A stretch of DNA of 62,372 nucleotides, from contig NZ_OESZ01000004.1 of assembly GCF_900239345.1 (NCBI RefSeq), forward strand, positions 1-62,372, in the 5' to 3' direction. Below are positions 17,641-25,484 of this stretch, one piece after another (position 1 is the first letter of the stretch; each line of letters starts with the position of its first letter). Below the pieces are notes generated by a model, which saw only the letters and a list, made by a program, of their open reading frames with translations, made no database searches and was not told where the DNA came from. The stretch comes from Tenacibaculum dicentrarchi (GTDB taxonomy: Bacteria; Bacteroidota; Bacteroidia; Flavobacteriales; Flavobacteriaceae). A program made the translations under genes and the position numbers.

Positions 17641-19089
17641 TTATGTGGTTTTCTCTTCTTTCGAGAATAGTTTTTTAAATAAGTTACTAAGTGGTGAAAT
17701 AAAACTTTTAAAATCAAATAAGCCTTTATCTTTAGTGGCTCTAATTGTTAATATTATAGCCAAAGGTAGCATTAAAAAGAGACTTAACCAAGAACCTGTT
17801 ATAGCTGTGATTGAACTTTCTTCAGCTAAATTTTTTCCAAAGGTATTCGTAAAAAAATAAAGGACGTATATGGCAATGGCTAAAATCATGGGTAAGCCCA
17901 TTCCTCCTTTTCGAATAATAGAGCCTAGCGGAGCACCGATAAAAAATAACAACAAACAAGAAAGTGAAAAGGCAACTCTATTGTAAAATTCAATATCATA
18001 CAAGTTTAAGTATTTTCTTTTTCTCTTTAAGGTTTCTTTGTTTGAATTGTTGTTGTTTATACTGCGATCAATTTTAGAACTAGCAGTATTTAATATGTTT
18101 TCTTTTTCAATAAGATTAAAGTTGTCTAAGGTATTTTTTGATAGTTTTTTATTAACTAATGAATCAGGGTAGGTATGTAAATCTTCTACTTTAATTCCTG
18201 AAAATAAATTTTTAGCCCTACTATTAATAAAAGCATCATAATTGTTTTTAAGAGTAGGAATAGTGTCTTTTAGTTGCGACAGGCTAAGCATGTTGTATTG
18301 CGTTTTATAGCGCTCTTCCTCTAGGTTATCACCACTTAAAGATGAGATATCAATGTTAATGGTATATTGGTCAAAATTAGCATATGAAGCAGGCATTTTT
18401 TGGCGCTCTTTAAGCGGCGAACCATTTCTTATATGATGTTCAAAATAATAGCCATTTTCTAAAATTAAGGTCATATATCTACTTCCTTCTTCCGAAATTA
18501 TTGTTCCTTTTTTAGCTGTTATAATTTTGTTGTTTCCTTTTTTAGCAGATAAATCATAGATCATTACTTCTTCTAGAAGATTCTCTTTTTCTCCGTATTT
18601 TTTTTTGAATTTAATTTGGAAATTTGGTAATTCAGTATTAAAACTACCAGCAACTAATGCAATAGCAGGTTGTTTTTTTTTAATGTTAACGCGCATATTT
18701 AATTGCTTTAACATGGCATACGGATATACATTATTTAAAAAAATAAAGTTTAAACTGCTTAAAAAGAAGGTTAAAAATACTAAAGGACGTACCATTCGAG
18801 GTAAAGAAATACCTGCAGATTTTGCAGCAGCAAATTCGTAATTTTCGGATAAACTACCAAGAGTCATTATAGAAGAAAGTAATACTCCAATAGGTAATGC
18901 CTGTGGGGTAACAAGTAGTGTTGTATACCAAAGAAATTTTAAAATAATCCCAATACTAATTCCTTTACCTGCAAAGCTATCAAAAGCAAGCCATAAAACT
19001 TGCATTACCAATACAAAAAGTATGATTAAAAATGTAGCGAAGAAAGGCTTTAAGAAGCTTTTTAAAATGTATTTGTCTAATGTTTTCAC
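17641..19089 (-). CDS. LptF/LptG-family lipopolysaccharide export permease
   Basis: A YjgP/YjgQ-type inner-membrane permease that, with LptB and its partner permease, extracts LPS from the inner membrane. The 482-residue protein has paired N-terminal helices (FFATFLIILFVLVMQVLWLAF and the next segment), a large periplasmic beta-jellyroll middle, and three C-terminal helices with a GAPLGSIIRKGG loop. I place the start at GTG 19089 (KTLDKYILKSFLKPF follows): a longer reading frame begins at 19158, but a -7 element sits at 19095-19102, between the two, so the longer form would not be transcribed from it. LptF versus LptG cannot be decided from sequence alone. Confidence 0.88.
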   Translation of the reverse strand: MKTLDKYILKSFLKPFFATFLIILFVLVMQVLWLAFDSFAGKGISIGIILKFLWYTTLLVTPQALPIGVLLSSIMTLGSLSENYEFAAAKSAGISLPRMVRPLVFLTFFLSSLNFIFLNNVYPYAMLKQLNMRVNIKKKQPAIALVAGSFNTELPNFQIKFKKKYGEKENLLEEVMIYDLSAKKGNNKIITAKKGTIISEEGSRYMTLILENGYYFEHHIRNGSPLKERQKMPASYANFDQYTINIDISSLSGDNLEEERYKTQYNMLSLSQLKDTIPTLKNNYDAFINSRAKNLFSGIKVEDLHTYPDSLVNKKLSKNTLDNFNLIEKENILNTASSKIDRSINNNNSNKETLKRKRKYLNLYDIEFYNRVAFSLSCLLLFFIGAPLGSIIRKGGMGLPMILAIAIYVLYFFTNTFGKNLAEESSITAITGSWLSLFLMLPLAIILTIRATKDKGLFDFKSFISPLSNLFKKLFSKEEKTT

Positions 19090-19094
19090 AAAAG

Positions 19095-19102
19095 CAAAGA
19101 TA
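19095..19102 (-). promoter_or_regulatory. internal -7 promoter element before the LptF/G gene
   Basis: Reads TATCTTTG on the minus strand, a perfect TAnnTTTG match, only five bases before the proposed GTG start at 19089. It implies an internal, nearly leaderless transcript for the LptF/G gene and ribB. Confidence 0.5.
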
Positions 19103-19175
19103 GTAGTTAGGTATATAAAACAATAAGTTTTGTTAATGATTTTTAAAGGCATTAACAAAACTTTATTTTATAGGA

Positions 19176-19829
19176 TTAGTCTATGAAGTATCCTTGCTTT
19201 AAGTATTTATCTTTATTAAAAATAAATAAATTTTTTGAAATTGGCTGGTCACTTTTAAATTTGGTAATTGTAAAGGTTGTTTCAGCTCCGTTTGAACCTA
19301 TTTGAACTAACTTGTAAATATGTTTTGTTTTGGCATCAATTCCTAATTGAACCTTTACTATATCAGAATTACTATCAATAGGTGTTAAATTTACGTATTG
19401 CACTTTACGTCCGTTATTATTTTTTAATTTACCCATTGAAAAAGTATAACCTTCTTTGTAAAAAGTTAATAATTTAGAAGGATAAATAAAACCATCTTCT
19501 TCATTTAAGTCATTATTAGAAATAGTTATTTCTTTTTCATCTTGATTAATAACAACAAGTTTTTTATTATCAAAAATAAAGGTATTCCCTAAATAATTTA
19601 AGTTGTATTTTTCACCAGAAAGTGTAATTTCTCCTCGTATAGGAGGGTCATTCGTAATACCAGCTTCTTTATTTATTAAAGAGGAATTAAAACCGATAAC
19701 CATATTATGGTAAGCCCCCATTTTTGTAGAAACATCGTTTAATAAGGTTTTTGCTTGGTTAGCAGTATTTTGACCTATGGTATGTAAACTAATACATAAT
19801 CCGATAGATAATAATAATATTTTTCTCAT
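19176..19829 (-). CDS. lolA: LolA-like outer-membrane lipoprotein carrier
   Basis: A periplasmic chaperone expected to carry lipoproteins from the inner to the outer membrane. From the ATG at 19829 the protein is 217 residues with a clear signal peptide (MRKILLLSIGLCISLHTIGQ). The pattern that follows (LNDVSTKMGAYHNMVIGFN, then beta strands such as GEITLSGEKYNLNY and TPIDSN) fits the LolA half-barrel. An upstream ATG at 19880 lies inside ftsK and would bury the signal peptide behind a Lys-rich stretch, so I reject it. It lies between ftsK and the LptF/G gene, a consistent envelope-biogenesis neighbourhood. Confidence 0.82.
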   Translation of the reverse strand: MRKILLLSIGLCISLHTIGQNTANQAKTLLNDVSTKMGAYHNMVIGFNSSLINKEAGITNDPPIRGEITLSGEKYNLNYLGNTFIFDNKKLVVINQDEKEITISNNDLNEEDGFIYPSKLLTFYKEGYTFSMGKLKNNNGRKVQYVNLTPIDSNSDIVKVQLGIDAKTKHIYKLVQIGSNGAETTFTITKFKSDQPISKNLFIFNKDKYLKQGYFID

Positions 19830-19866
19830 GTTTTGTTTTTTCTTCTGTTTTCCAGAATCGTTACAC

Positions 19867-22740
19867 TTATTTTTTTTCATTTTCTAATAATTGTTCAAGT
19901 GCTATAAAATCAGGAACTAAAACCATTCTGGCCTTACTTCCTTCAAAAGGACCTACAATACCAGCTGCTTCTAATTGATCAATAATTCTACCAGCTCTAT
20001 TGTATCCTAATTTTAATTTACGTTGCAATAACGATGCTGAACCTTGTTGTGCAGTAATAATTACTTCGGCAGCGTTTTTAAACAATTTATCTCTGTCAGC
20101 AATATCAACATCAACATTTGTGCCACTTTCTTCACCAACGTATTCTGGTAATAAATAAGCACTCGGATATGCACGTTGTGAGCCTATAAAATCGGTTATT
20201 TTTTCAACCTCTGGTGTATCAACAAAAGCACATTGAACACGAATCAATTCATTTCCTCCTGAATAAAGCATGTCTCCACGACCAATTAATTGGTCAGCTC
20301 CTGGGGCATCTAAAATTGTTCTTGAATCAATTTTTGAAGTTACTCTAAAAGCAATTCGAGCTGGGAAATTTGCTTTAATAATACCTGTAATAACATTTAC
20401 AGATGGTCGTTGGGTTGCTACAATTAAATGAATACCGATGGCACGAGCTAATTGTGCTAAACGTGCAATTGGTGTTTCCACTTCTTTACCTGCTGTCATA
20501 ATTAAATCGGCAAATTCATCAATTACCAATACGATATATGGTAAAAATTTATGCCCATTTTCAGGGTTTAGTTTTCGAGCTTTAAACTTTGCATTATATT
20601 CTTTAATATTACGAACCATAGCATTTTTAAGTAAGTCGTAACGGGCATCCATTTCCATACAAAGTGAATTTAGAGTATGTACAACTTTGGTGGTATCGGT
20701 AATAATAGCTTCTTCGGAATCAGGTAGCTTGGCTAAATAATGACGCTCAATTTTATTAAATAGGGTTAGTTCTACTTTCTTCGGGTCAACCAAAACAAAC
20801 TTTACTTCTGCAGGGTGTTTTTTGTATAAAAGCGATGTTAAAACAGCATTTAACCCAACCGATTTTCCTTGTCCAGTTGCCCCTGCCATTAATAAGTGAG
20901 GCATTTTAGCTAAATCAACAACTAAAGTTTCGTTTGAAATCGTTTTTCCTATGGCAATAGGAAGTTCCATTTCGCTATCTTGAAACTTCTGAGAAGCAAT
21001 AGTAGAATACATTGAAACAATGGTCGATTTTTGATTTGGAACTTCAATACCAATAGTCCCTTTTCCAGGAATTGGTGCAATGATACGAATACCTAAAGCA
21101 GACAGTGACAAAGCGATATCATCTTCTAAATTTTTAATTTTTGAAATTCTAACTCCTGCATTTGGTACAATTTCGTATAAGGTAATCGTAGGTCCAACGG
21201 TTGCTTTAATGTCAGAAATACCAATTTTATAGTTTTGAAGCGTGGTTACAATTCTGTTTTTATTTGCTTCAAGTTCATCGGCATCGATAGAGATAACCTC
21301 ATTGTATTGTTTAAGTAAATCGAGAGTAGGGAATTTGAAATGTCCTAAATCTAATGTAGGATCAAATTCGCCAAAATCTTTTAATAAAGCGTCTGATAAA
21401 TTTTCAGTAACACTTTTTTCTTCAGAAGGTTTTTCAACCGAAACTTCAATTTCTTCATCTATAGGTTCTTTAATTTTTTCTTCGGAAGTTTTTTCAAGTA
21501 TAAATTCTTTAATTACGGGTTTTTCAATAACAGGTTCTATTGTAACTGTTTTTTCTTTTATTGGAGCTTCTTCGATTAAAGGTTCTTTAATGATAGGAGC
21601 TATTTTAGGTTCAATAATAGGTTTTTTTGTAGTAATATTTTCCTGTATTGGCGATTCTTCTATTAAAAATTCTTTAGCAATAGGTTTTGTTTTTTCAGGT
21701 TCTTTTATGAACTCTGTTTCCTTGTCAACAATAGGAGTTTCATCTATTAAAGGTTTATTTGTAAGTGTTTTATTTATAGATGACCTATCTATTAAATGTT
21801 CGTTTATTAAAGCTTCATTTATAGCTGCTCTATCGGCTAATTGTTCGTTTAAAAGACTTTCATTAACTGGAAGAGTATCTAAAGAAATATGGTCTTCTTC
21901 TTGATATAGAGTTTCGTTAGAGTATGTTATATTATGTTGAGTATTTTCAATAGGTTGTTCAAAAATAGGATTAGAAGTTTCTTGTAGGTTTTCAACTATG
22001 TGATTTTTATATTTTGTACTGATTTTTTTATCAGAAGAATCAGTGTTTTTCTGTGTATTTAAAATACGTTCTTTTTCGGCATTTATTTCCGCTTCCTTAA
22101 GTTGTTGTTCTTTTATTTTTTCTTCTTTAAGTTGATTTTCTTTGGCTATTTTTATTCTTTCATTAATTTTTTCAGGAGTAATTTTAAACCTGATAATTAG
22201 ATATGCTACTAAGAAAAAAATCAATAAAATAACAACTCCTGCTTTGCCTAAAAAAGTTTGAAAATAAGCATTTAATTCAAAACCGATAACTCCAGGTAAA
22301 ACAGCATTTTGAGCAGAAGAAAACCCTAAGGTAACTGCAATCCATATCATAGATAATAACCCCCAATTCCAAGAAGTTATTATTTTTTTTAAATTTGTTT
22401 GTAATAAAATTCTAGCTCCCGTTAAAAAAAGGGTTATAGGTATTACAAAACTTCCTAATCCAAAGCCTTTATAAACAAAGAAATTACTTAGTTTTGCACC
22501 AATTTTACCTAGTAAGTTTTGAGTAACAATAGTTCTGTTTGAAAATTCAGATAACGTACTTTGATCTTCTTGCCATGAAAAGAAAAAGGAGATAAAAGCA
22601 ACGGTTAAGAATATTGAAAAAAGGACTAAAAATGCACCTAAAATAGTTAGATTATGTTTTATTAAAAAAAAAGAAGCGAGTTTTATAAATGAATTTTTTC
22701 TAGGTTGTTTCTTCAAGTTTGGTATTTTTCTTTTTGCCAT
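19867..22740 (-). CDS. ftsK: DNA translocase FtsK
   Basis: A septum-anchored ATP-driven DNA pump that segregates chromosome termini and activates XerCD recombination at dif. The 957-residue protein has four to five N-terminal membrane segments (residues about 25-190), a long charged linker (about 190-480) rich in Glu, Ile and Pro, then the motor domain with Walker A GATGQGKSVGLN near residue 618, Walker B IVLVIDEFADLI, and the C-terminal winged-helix gamma domain (LLQRKLKLGYNRAGRIIDQL) that reads KOPS-like sequences. The linker contains short degenerate repeats (see findings). Part of the tpx-dgkA-ftsK-lolA operon. Confidence 0.96.
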   Translation of the reverse strand: MAKRKIPNLKKQPRKNSFIKLASFFLIKHNLTILGAFLVLFSIFLTVAFISFFFSWQEDQSTLSEFSNRTIVTQNLLGKIGAKLSNFFVYKGFGLGSFVIPITLFLTGARILLQTNLKKIITSWNWGLLSMIWIAVTLGFSSAQNAVLPGVIGFELNAYFQTFLGKAGVVILLIFFLVAYLIIRFKITPEKINERIKIAKENQLKEEKIKEQQLKEAEINAEKERILNTQKNTDSSDKKISTKYKNHIVENLQETSNPIFEQPIENTQHNITYSNETLYQEEDHISLDTLPVNESLLNEQLADRAAINEALINEHLIDRSSINKTLTNKPLIDETPIVDKETEFIKEPEKTKPIAKEFLIEESPIQENITTKKPIIEPKIAPIIKEPLIEEAPIKEKTVTIEPVIEKPVIKEFILEKTSEEKIKEPIDEEIEVSVEKPSEEKSVTENLSDALLKDFGEFDPTLDLGHFKFPTLDLLKQYNEVISIDADELEANKNRIVTTLQNYKIGISDIKATVGPTITLYEIVPNAGVRISKIKNLEDDIALSLSALGIRIIAPIPGKGTIGIEVPNQKSTIVSMYSTIASQKFQDSEMELPIAIGKTISNETLVVDLAKMPHLLMAGATGQGKSVGLNAVLTSLLYKKHPAEVKFVLVDPKKVELTLFNKIERHYLAKLPDSEEAIITDTTKVVHTLNSLCMEMDARYDLLKNAMVRNIKEYNAKFKARKLNPENGHKFLPYIVLVIDEFADLIMTAGKEVETPIARLAQLARAIGIHLIVATQRPSVNVITGIIKANFPARIAFRVTSKIDSRTILDAPGADQLIGRGDMLYSGGNELIRVQCAFVDTPEVEKITDFIGSQRAYPSAYLLPEYVGEESGTNVDVDIADRDKLFKNAAEVIITAQQGSASLLQRKLKLGYNRAGRIIDQLEAAGIVGPFEGSKARMVLVPDFIALEQLLENEKK

Positions 22741-22767
22741 GTATTAATGTTAGAAATAAATTGAACG

Positions 22768-23148
22768 CTACAATATAGCTATTATTTTAGGAATGTAAAT
22801 TATACCAGCAACAATGAGTGCTGTTATTGCTGCAAAAGCAGGTGAACCTGCAGCAATATCTTTTATAAAACCTATTTTTTCGTGATAATCAGGATGTATA
22901 AAATCAGCTATTTTTTCAACAGCGGTATTTAATGCTTCTGCAACTAAAACAATACCGATAACCAAACATTGAATTAACCATTGGGTTATCGATATGTTAA
23001 AATAAAATCCTAAACTAGTTGCTATAAATCCTAAAAATAGTTGTGTTTTAATACTGTCTTCCGTGGTACTTAATAGATAAATCCCTTTAAAAGCAAAAGT
23101 TAAACTACGCAACCTTCCTTTTATAAAACCATCATTAGAATTTTTCAT
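22768..23148 (-). CDS. dgkA: diacylglycerol/undecaprenol kinase family protein
   Basis: A small inner-membrane lipid kinase, 126 residues, with three hydrophobic segments. The family signature is seen in EALNTAVEKIADFI followed by KDIAAGSPAFAAI, which hold the ATP- and metal-binding Glu, Asn and Asp residues. Gram-positive members of this type phosphorylate undecaprenol and the E. coli one diacylglycerol; which applies here is open. It is 5 bp from the tpx stop and 27 bp before ftsK. Confidence 0.9.
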   Translation of the reverse strand: MKNSNDGFIKGRLRSLTFAFKGIYLLSTTEDSIKTQLFLGFIATSLGFYFNISITQWLIQCLVIGIVLVAEALNTAVEKIADFIHPDYHEKIGFIKDIAAGSPAFAAITALIVAGIIYIPKIIAIL

Positions 23149-23153
23149 GAATT

Positions 23154-23651
23154 TTATAAACTACTTAAAGCAGCTTGATAATTTGGTTCATCAGCAATTT
23201 CATTTACTTGCTCTGTGTAAGTAACCGTTCCATTTTCATCAATAATAACAATAGCGCGAGAATGTAAGCCTGCTAAAGGACCATTCTCTATTTCTAAACC
23301 GTAATCTTTACCAAAACTTCCTGTTGAAAAGTCAGATAACATAAGTACGTTTTCAATGCCTTCAGCACCGCAAAAACGACCTTGAGCAAAAGGTAAATCT
23401 CTAGAAATACATAAAACTTTGGTGTTTTCTAAATCAGCTAATTTTTTATTGAATTCTCTTACAGAAGTAGCACAAGTTCCTGTATCGACACTAGGAAAGA
23501 TGTTTAAAATTAATCTGCTACCTGAAAAATCTACTAATTTCTTAATAGATAAATCGTTTGCCACCAAAGCAAAATCACTTGCTTTAGTACCAGTTTTTGG
23601 TAAATTTCCTGTGGTATTTATTGGGTTTCCTTGTAATGTTATTGAAGCCAT
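23154..23651 (-). CDS. tpx: thiol peroxidase
   Basis: An atypical 2-Cys peroxiredoxin that reduces H2O2 and alkyl hydroperoxides using thioredoxin. In 165 residues the peroxidatic Cys is C60 in SVDTGTCATSVREFN and the resolving Cys is C94 in LPFAQGRFCGAEG, the same spacing as E. coli Tpx (C61, C95). First gene of the operon reading to ribB; a -7 element is 24 bp upstream. Confidence 0.96.
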   Translation of the reverse strand: MASITLQGNPINTTGNLPKTGTKASDFALVANDLSIKKLVDFSGSRLILNIFPSVDTGTCATSVREFNKKLADLENTKVLCISRDLPFAQGRFCGAEGIENVLMLSDFSTGSFGKDYGLEIENGPLAGLHSRAIVIIDENGTVTYTEQVNEIADEPNYQAALSSL

Positions 23652-23674
23652 TTTATATATGTTTTTTAGAAAAC

Positions 23675-23682
23675 CAAAGATA
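23675..23682 (-). promoter_or_regulatory. tpx operon -7 promoter element
   Basis: Reads TATCTTTG on the minus strand, matching TAnnTTTG, 24 bp before the tpx start. A -33 TTG is not evident. Confidence 0.5.
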
Positions 23683-23763
23683 ATTAAATTAATTAAAAAA
23701 TGAAGAAGATAAAGACCTAGCGTATTAAAAAAGTTATCTTCGCACCTTGAAATAATATAAGAT

Positions 23764-25158
23764 TTGAATTTACAACAATATACATCAGAATTTAAATATA
23801 ATTGGCAACTTGCAGCTCCTGTAATGCTCGGAATGTTAGGTCATACTTTTGTGAGTTTTATTGATAATATAATGGTAGGGCAATTAGGAACGGCTGAATT
23901 AGCGGCAGTTTCTTTAGGAAACAGTTTTATGTTTATTGCTATGTCATTAGGAATTGGTTTTTCAACAGCAATTACTCCATTAATTGCTTCGGCAGATTCT
24001 TCTAATAATTTTAAAGAAGCAAAATCGACCTTTAAACACGGTTTATTTTTATGTACTGTAATCGGGCTTTTAATGTTTTTATTGGTGTTTTTTTCAAAAC
24101 CATTAATGTATTTAATGAAACAACCAGTTGAGGTTGTAAAATTAGCCATTCCGTATTTAGATTTGGTTGCTTTTTCATTAATTCCGATGATTGTTTTTCA
24201 GGCGTTTAAGCAATTTAGCGATGGTTTATCGATGACTCGTTATCCGATGTATGCTACCATTTTAGGGAATATTTTAAATGTAATTTTAAATTATTTATTA
24301 ATTTTTGGGAAATTTGGTTTTCCAGAAATGGGAATTGTAGGTGCAGCTTACGGAACGTTATTATCTAGGTTTGTAATGGTTTTTCACCTTTGGTGGATGC
24401 TAACTCAAAAAGAACGTTCTAAGAAATTTGTAACAAACATTAAATTTTTCGTGTTAGATAAATTAATGCTTCGAAAAATAATTAACTTAGGTACGCCAAG
24501 TGCTATGCAAATGTTTTTTGAAGTAGGTATTTTTACCGCTGCCATTTGGTTGAGTGGTTTATTAGGGCGAAATGCACAGGCAGCAAATCAGATTGCTTTA
24601 AATTTATCATCGATGACTTTTATGGTTGCTATGGGATTAAGTGTTGCTTCGATGATTCGGGTAGGAAATCAAAAAGGCTTGCAAAAATTTGTAGATTTAC
24701 GAAGAATTGCCTTTTCAATTTTTTTATTAGGGATTATTTTAGCCATTATTTTTGCAACATTATTTTACTTATTTCATAAGTCATTACCAAATCTATATAT
24801 AGATTTAAGCGACGCCGAAAACTATGCCGACAATATGGAAGTAATGAAAACCGCTGCAAATTTACTAATAGCTGCTGCAATTTTTCAAATATCAGACAGT
24901 ATTCAAGTAGTTGTTTTAGGTGCTTTGCGAGGGTTACAAGACGTTAAAATACCTACAATAATAACCTTTATATCGTATTGGATTATTGGTTTTCCGATTA
25001 GTTATTTTTTAGGAACAAAAGAAACCTACGGAAGTTTTGGAATTTGGTTAGGATTATTAGCAGGTTTAACCACGGCATCTATTTTACTATTTATTCGGTT
25101 TAATAGATTAACATTAAAATTAATTAAAGAAAATCCCGAAATTATTGGGGATAAATAA
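23764..25158 (+). CDS. MATE-family multidrug efflux transporter
   Basis: A predicted cation-coupled exporter of the NorM branch with 12 membrane helices in 464 residues. Family features include PVMLGMLGHTFVSFIDNIMVG in helix 1-2, GTAELAAVSLGNS, and the second-half repeat beginning NLGTPSAMQMFFEVG with GRNAQAANQIALN. The start is TTG 23764: an in-frame stop sits two codons upstream, leaving no other start that keeps the first helix. Substrate unknown. It is 21 bp upstream of a small acidic-protein gene that probably shares its transcript. Confidence 0.92.
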   Translation: MNLQQYTSEFKYNWQLAAPVMLGMLGHTFVSFIDNIMVGQLGTAELAAVSLGNSFMFIAMSLGIGFSTAITPLIASADSSNNFKEAKSTFKHGLFLCTVIGLLMFLLVFFSKPLMYLMKQPVEVVKLAIPYLDLVAFSLIPMIVFQAFKQFSDGLSMTRYPMYATILGNILNVILNYLLIFGKFGFPEMGIVGAAYGTLLSRFVMVFHLWWMLTQKERSKKFVTNIKFFVLDKLMLRKIINLGTPSAMQMFFEVGIFTAAIWLSGLLGRNAQAANQIALNLSSMTFMVAMGLSVASMIRVGNQKGLQKFVDLRRIAFSIFLLGIILAIIFATLFYLFHKSLPNLYIDLSDAENYADNMEVMKTAANLLIAAAIFQISDSIQVVVLGALRGLQDVKIPTIITFISYWIIGFPISYFLGTKETYGSFGIWLGLLAGLTTASILLFIRFNRLTLKLIKENPEIIGDK

Positions 25159-25179
25159 AATATTAATACTACATTTTTT

Positions 25180-25404
25180 ATGGAATTACCTAAGTTTTTA
25201 TTAGCAGATAATAGCAATCACCCAGAAGATATTTTCGTATTACATACGGAATATCCACGTTTTTTAATCAATTTAAAAGATGATGAAGTAGAGTGGTTTG
25301 AAGATTTAACAGGAGAAAAAGAAGAAGATATTACCACTGAACTTGCCGATTTAATGGATAAAGCAGGAGAGTTTTATGACAAAGAAATGGAAGGGCTAGA
25401 ATAA
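25180..25404 (+). CDS. small acidic conserved protein (74 aa)
   Basis: Uncharacterised, cytoplasmic, very acidic (for example EDITTELADLMDKAGEFYD). The central region DIFVLHTEYPRFLINLKDDEVEWF suggests an alpha-beta fold. From memory, close homologues occur across flavobacteria. It starts 21 bp after the MATE gene and ends just before a strong terminator, which supports it being a real translated gene. Confidence 0.75.
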   Translation: MELPKFLLADNSNHPEDIFVLHTEYPRFLINLKDDEVEWFEDLTGEKEEDITTELADLMDKAGEFYDKEMEGLE

Positions 25405-25427
25405 ATTTACTATTTTATAAAATCAAT

Positions 25428-25464
25428 AAAAAATGCGTAAAATAATTATTTTACGCATTTTTTT
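25428..25464. terminator. bidirectional terminator between the small acidic gene and mutS2
   Basis: Stem AAAAATGCGTAAAATAA / TTATTTTACGCATTTTT, perfect over at least 15 bp, with A and T flanks; it can serve both convergent genes. Confidence 0.9.
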
Positions 25465-25484
25465 GTGGCTAAAAAGCATTAAAA

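Noticed and set aside
19830..19880. Longer LolA start overlapping the end of ftsK
   Set aside because: It would place a Lys-rich stretch in front of a clean signal peptide; the ATG at 19829 is far more plausible.
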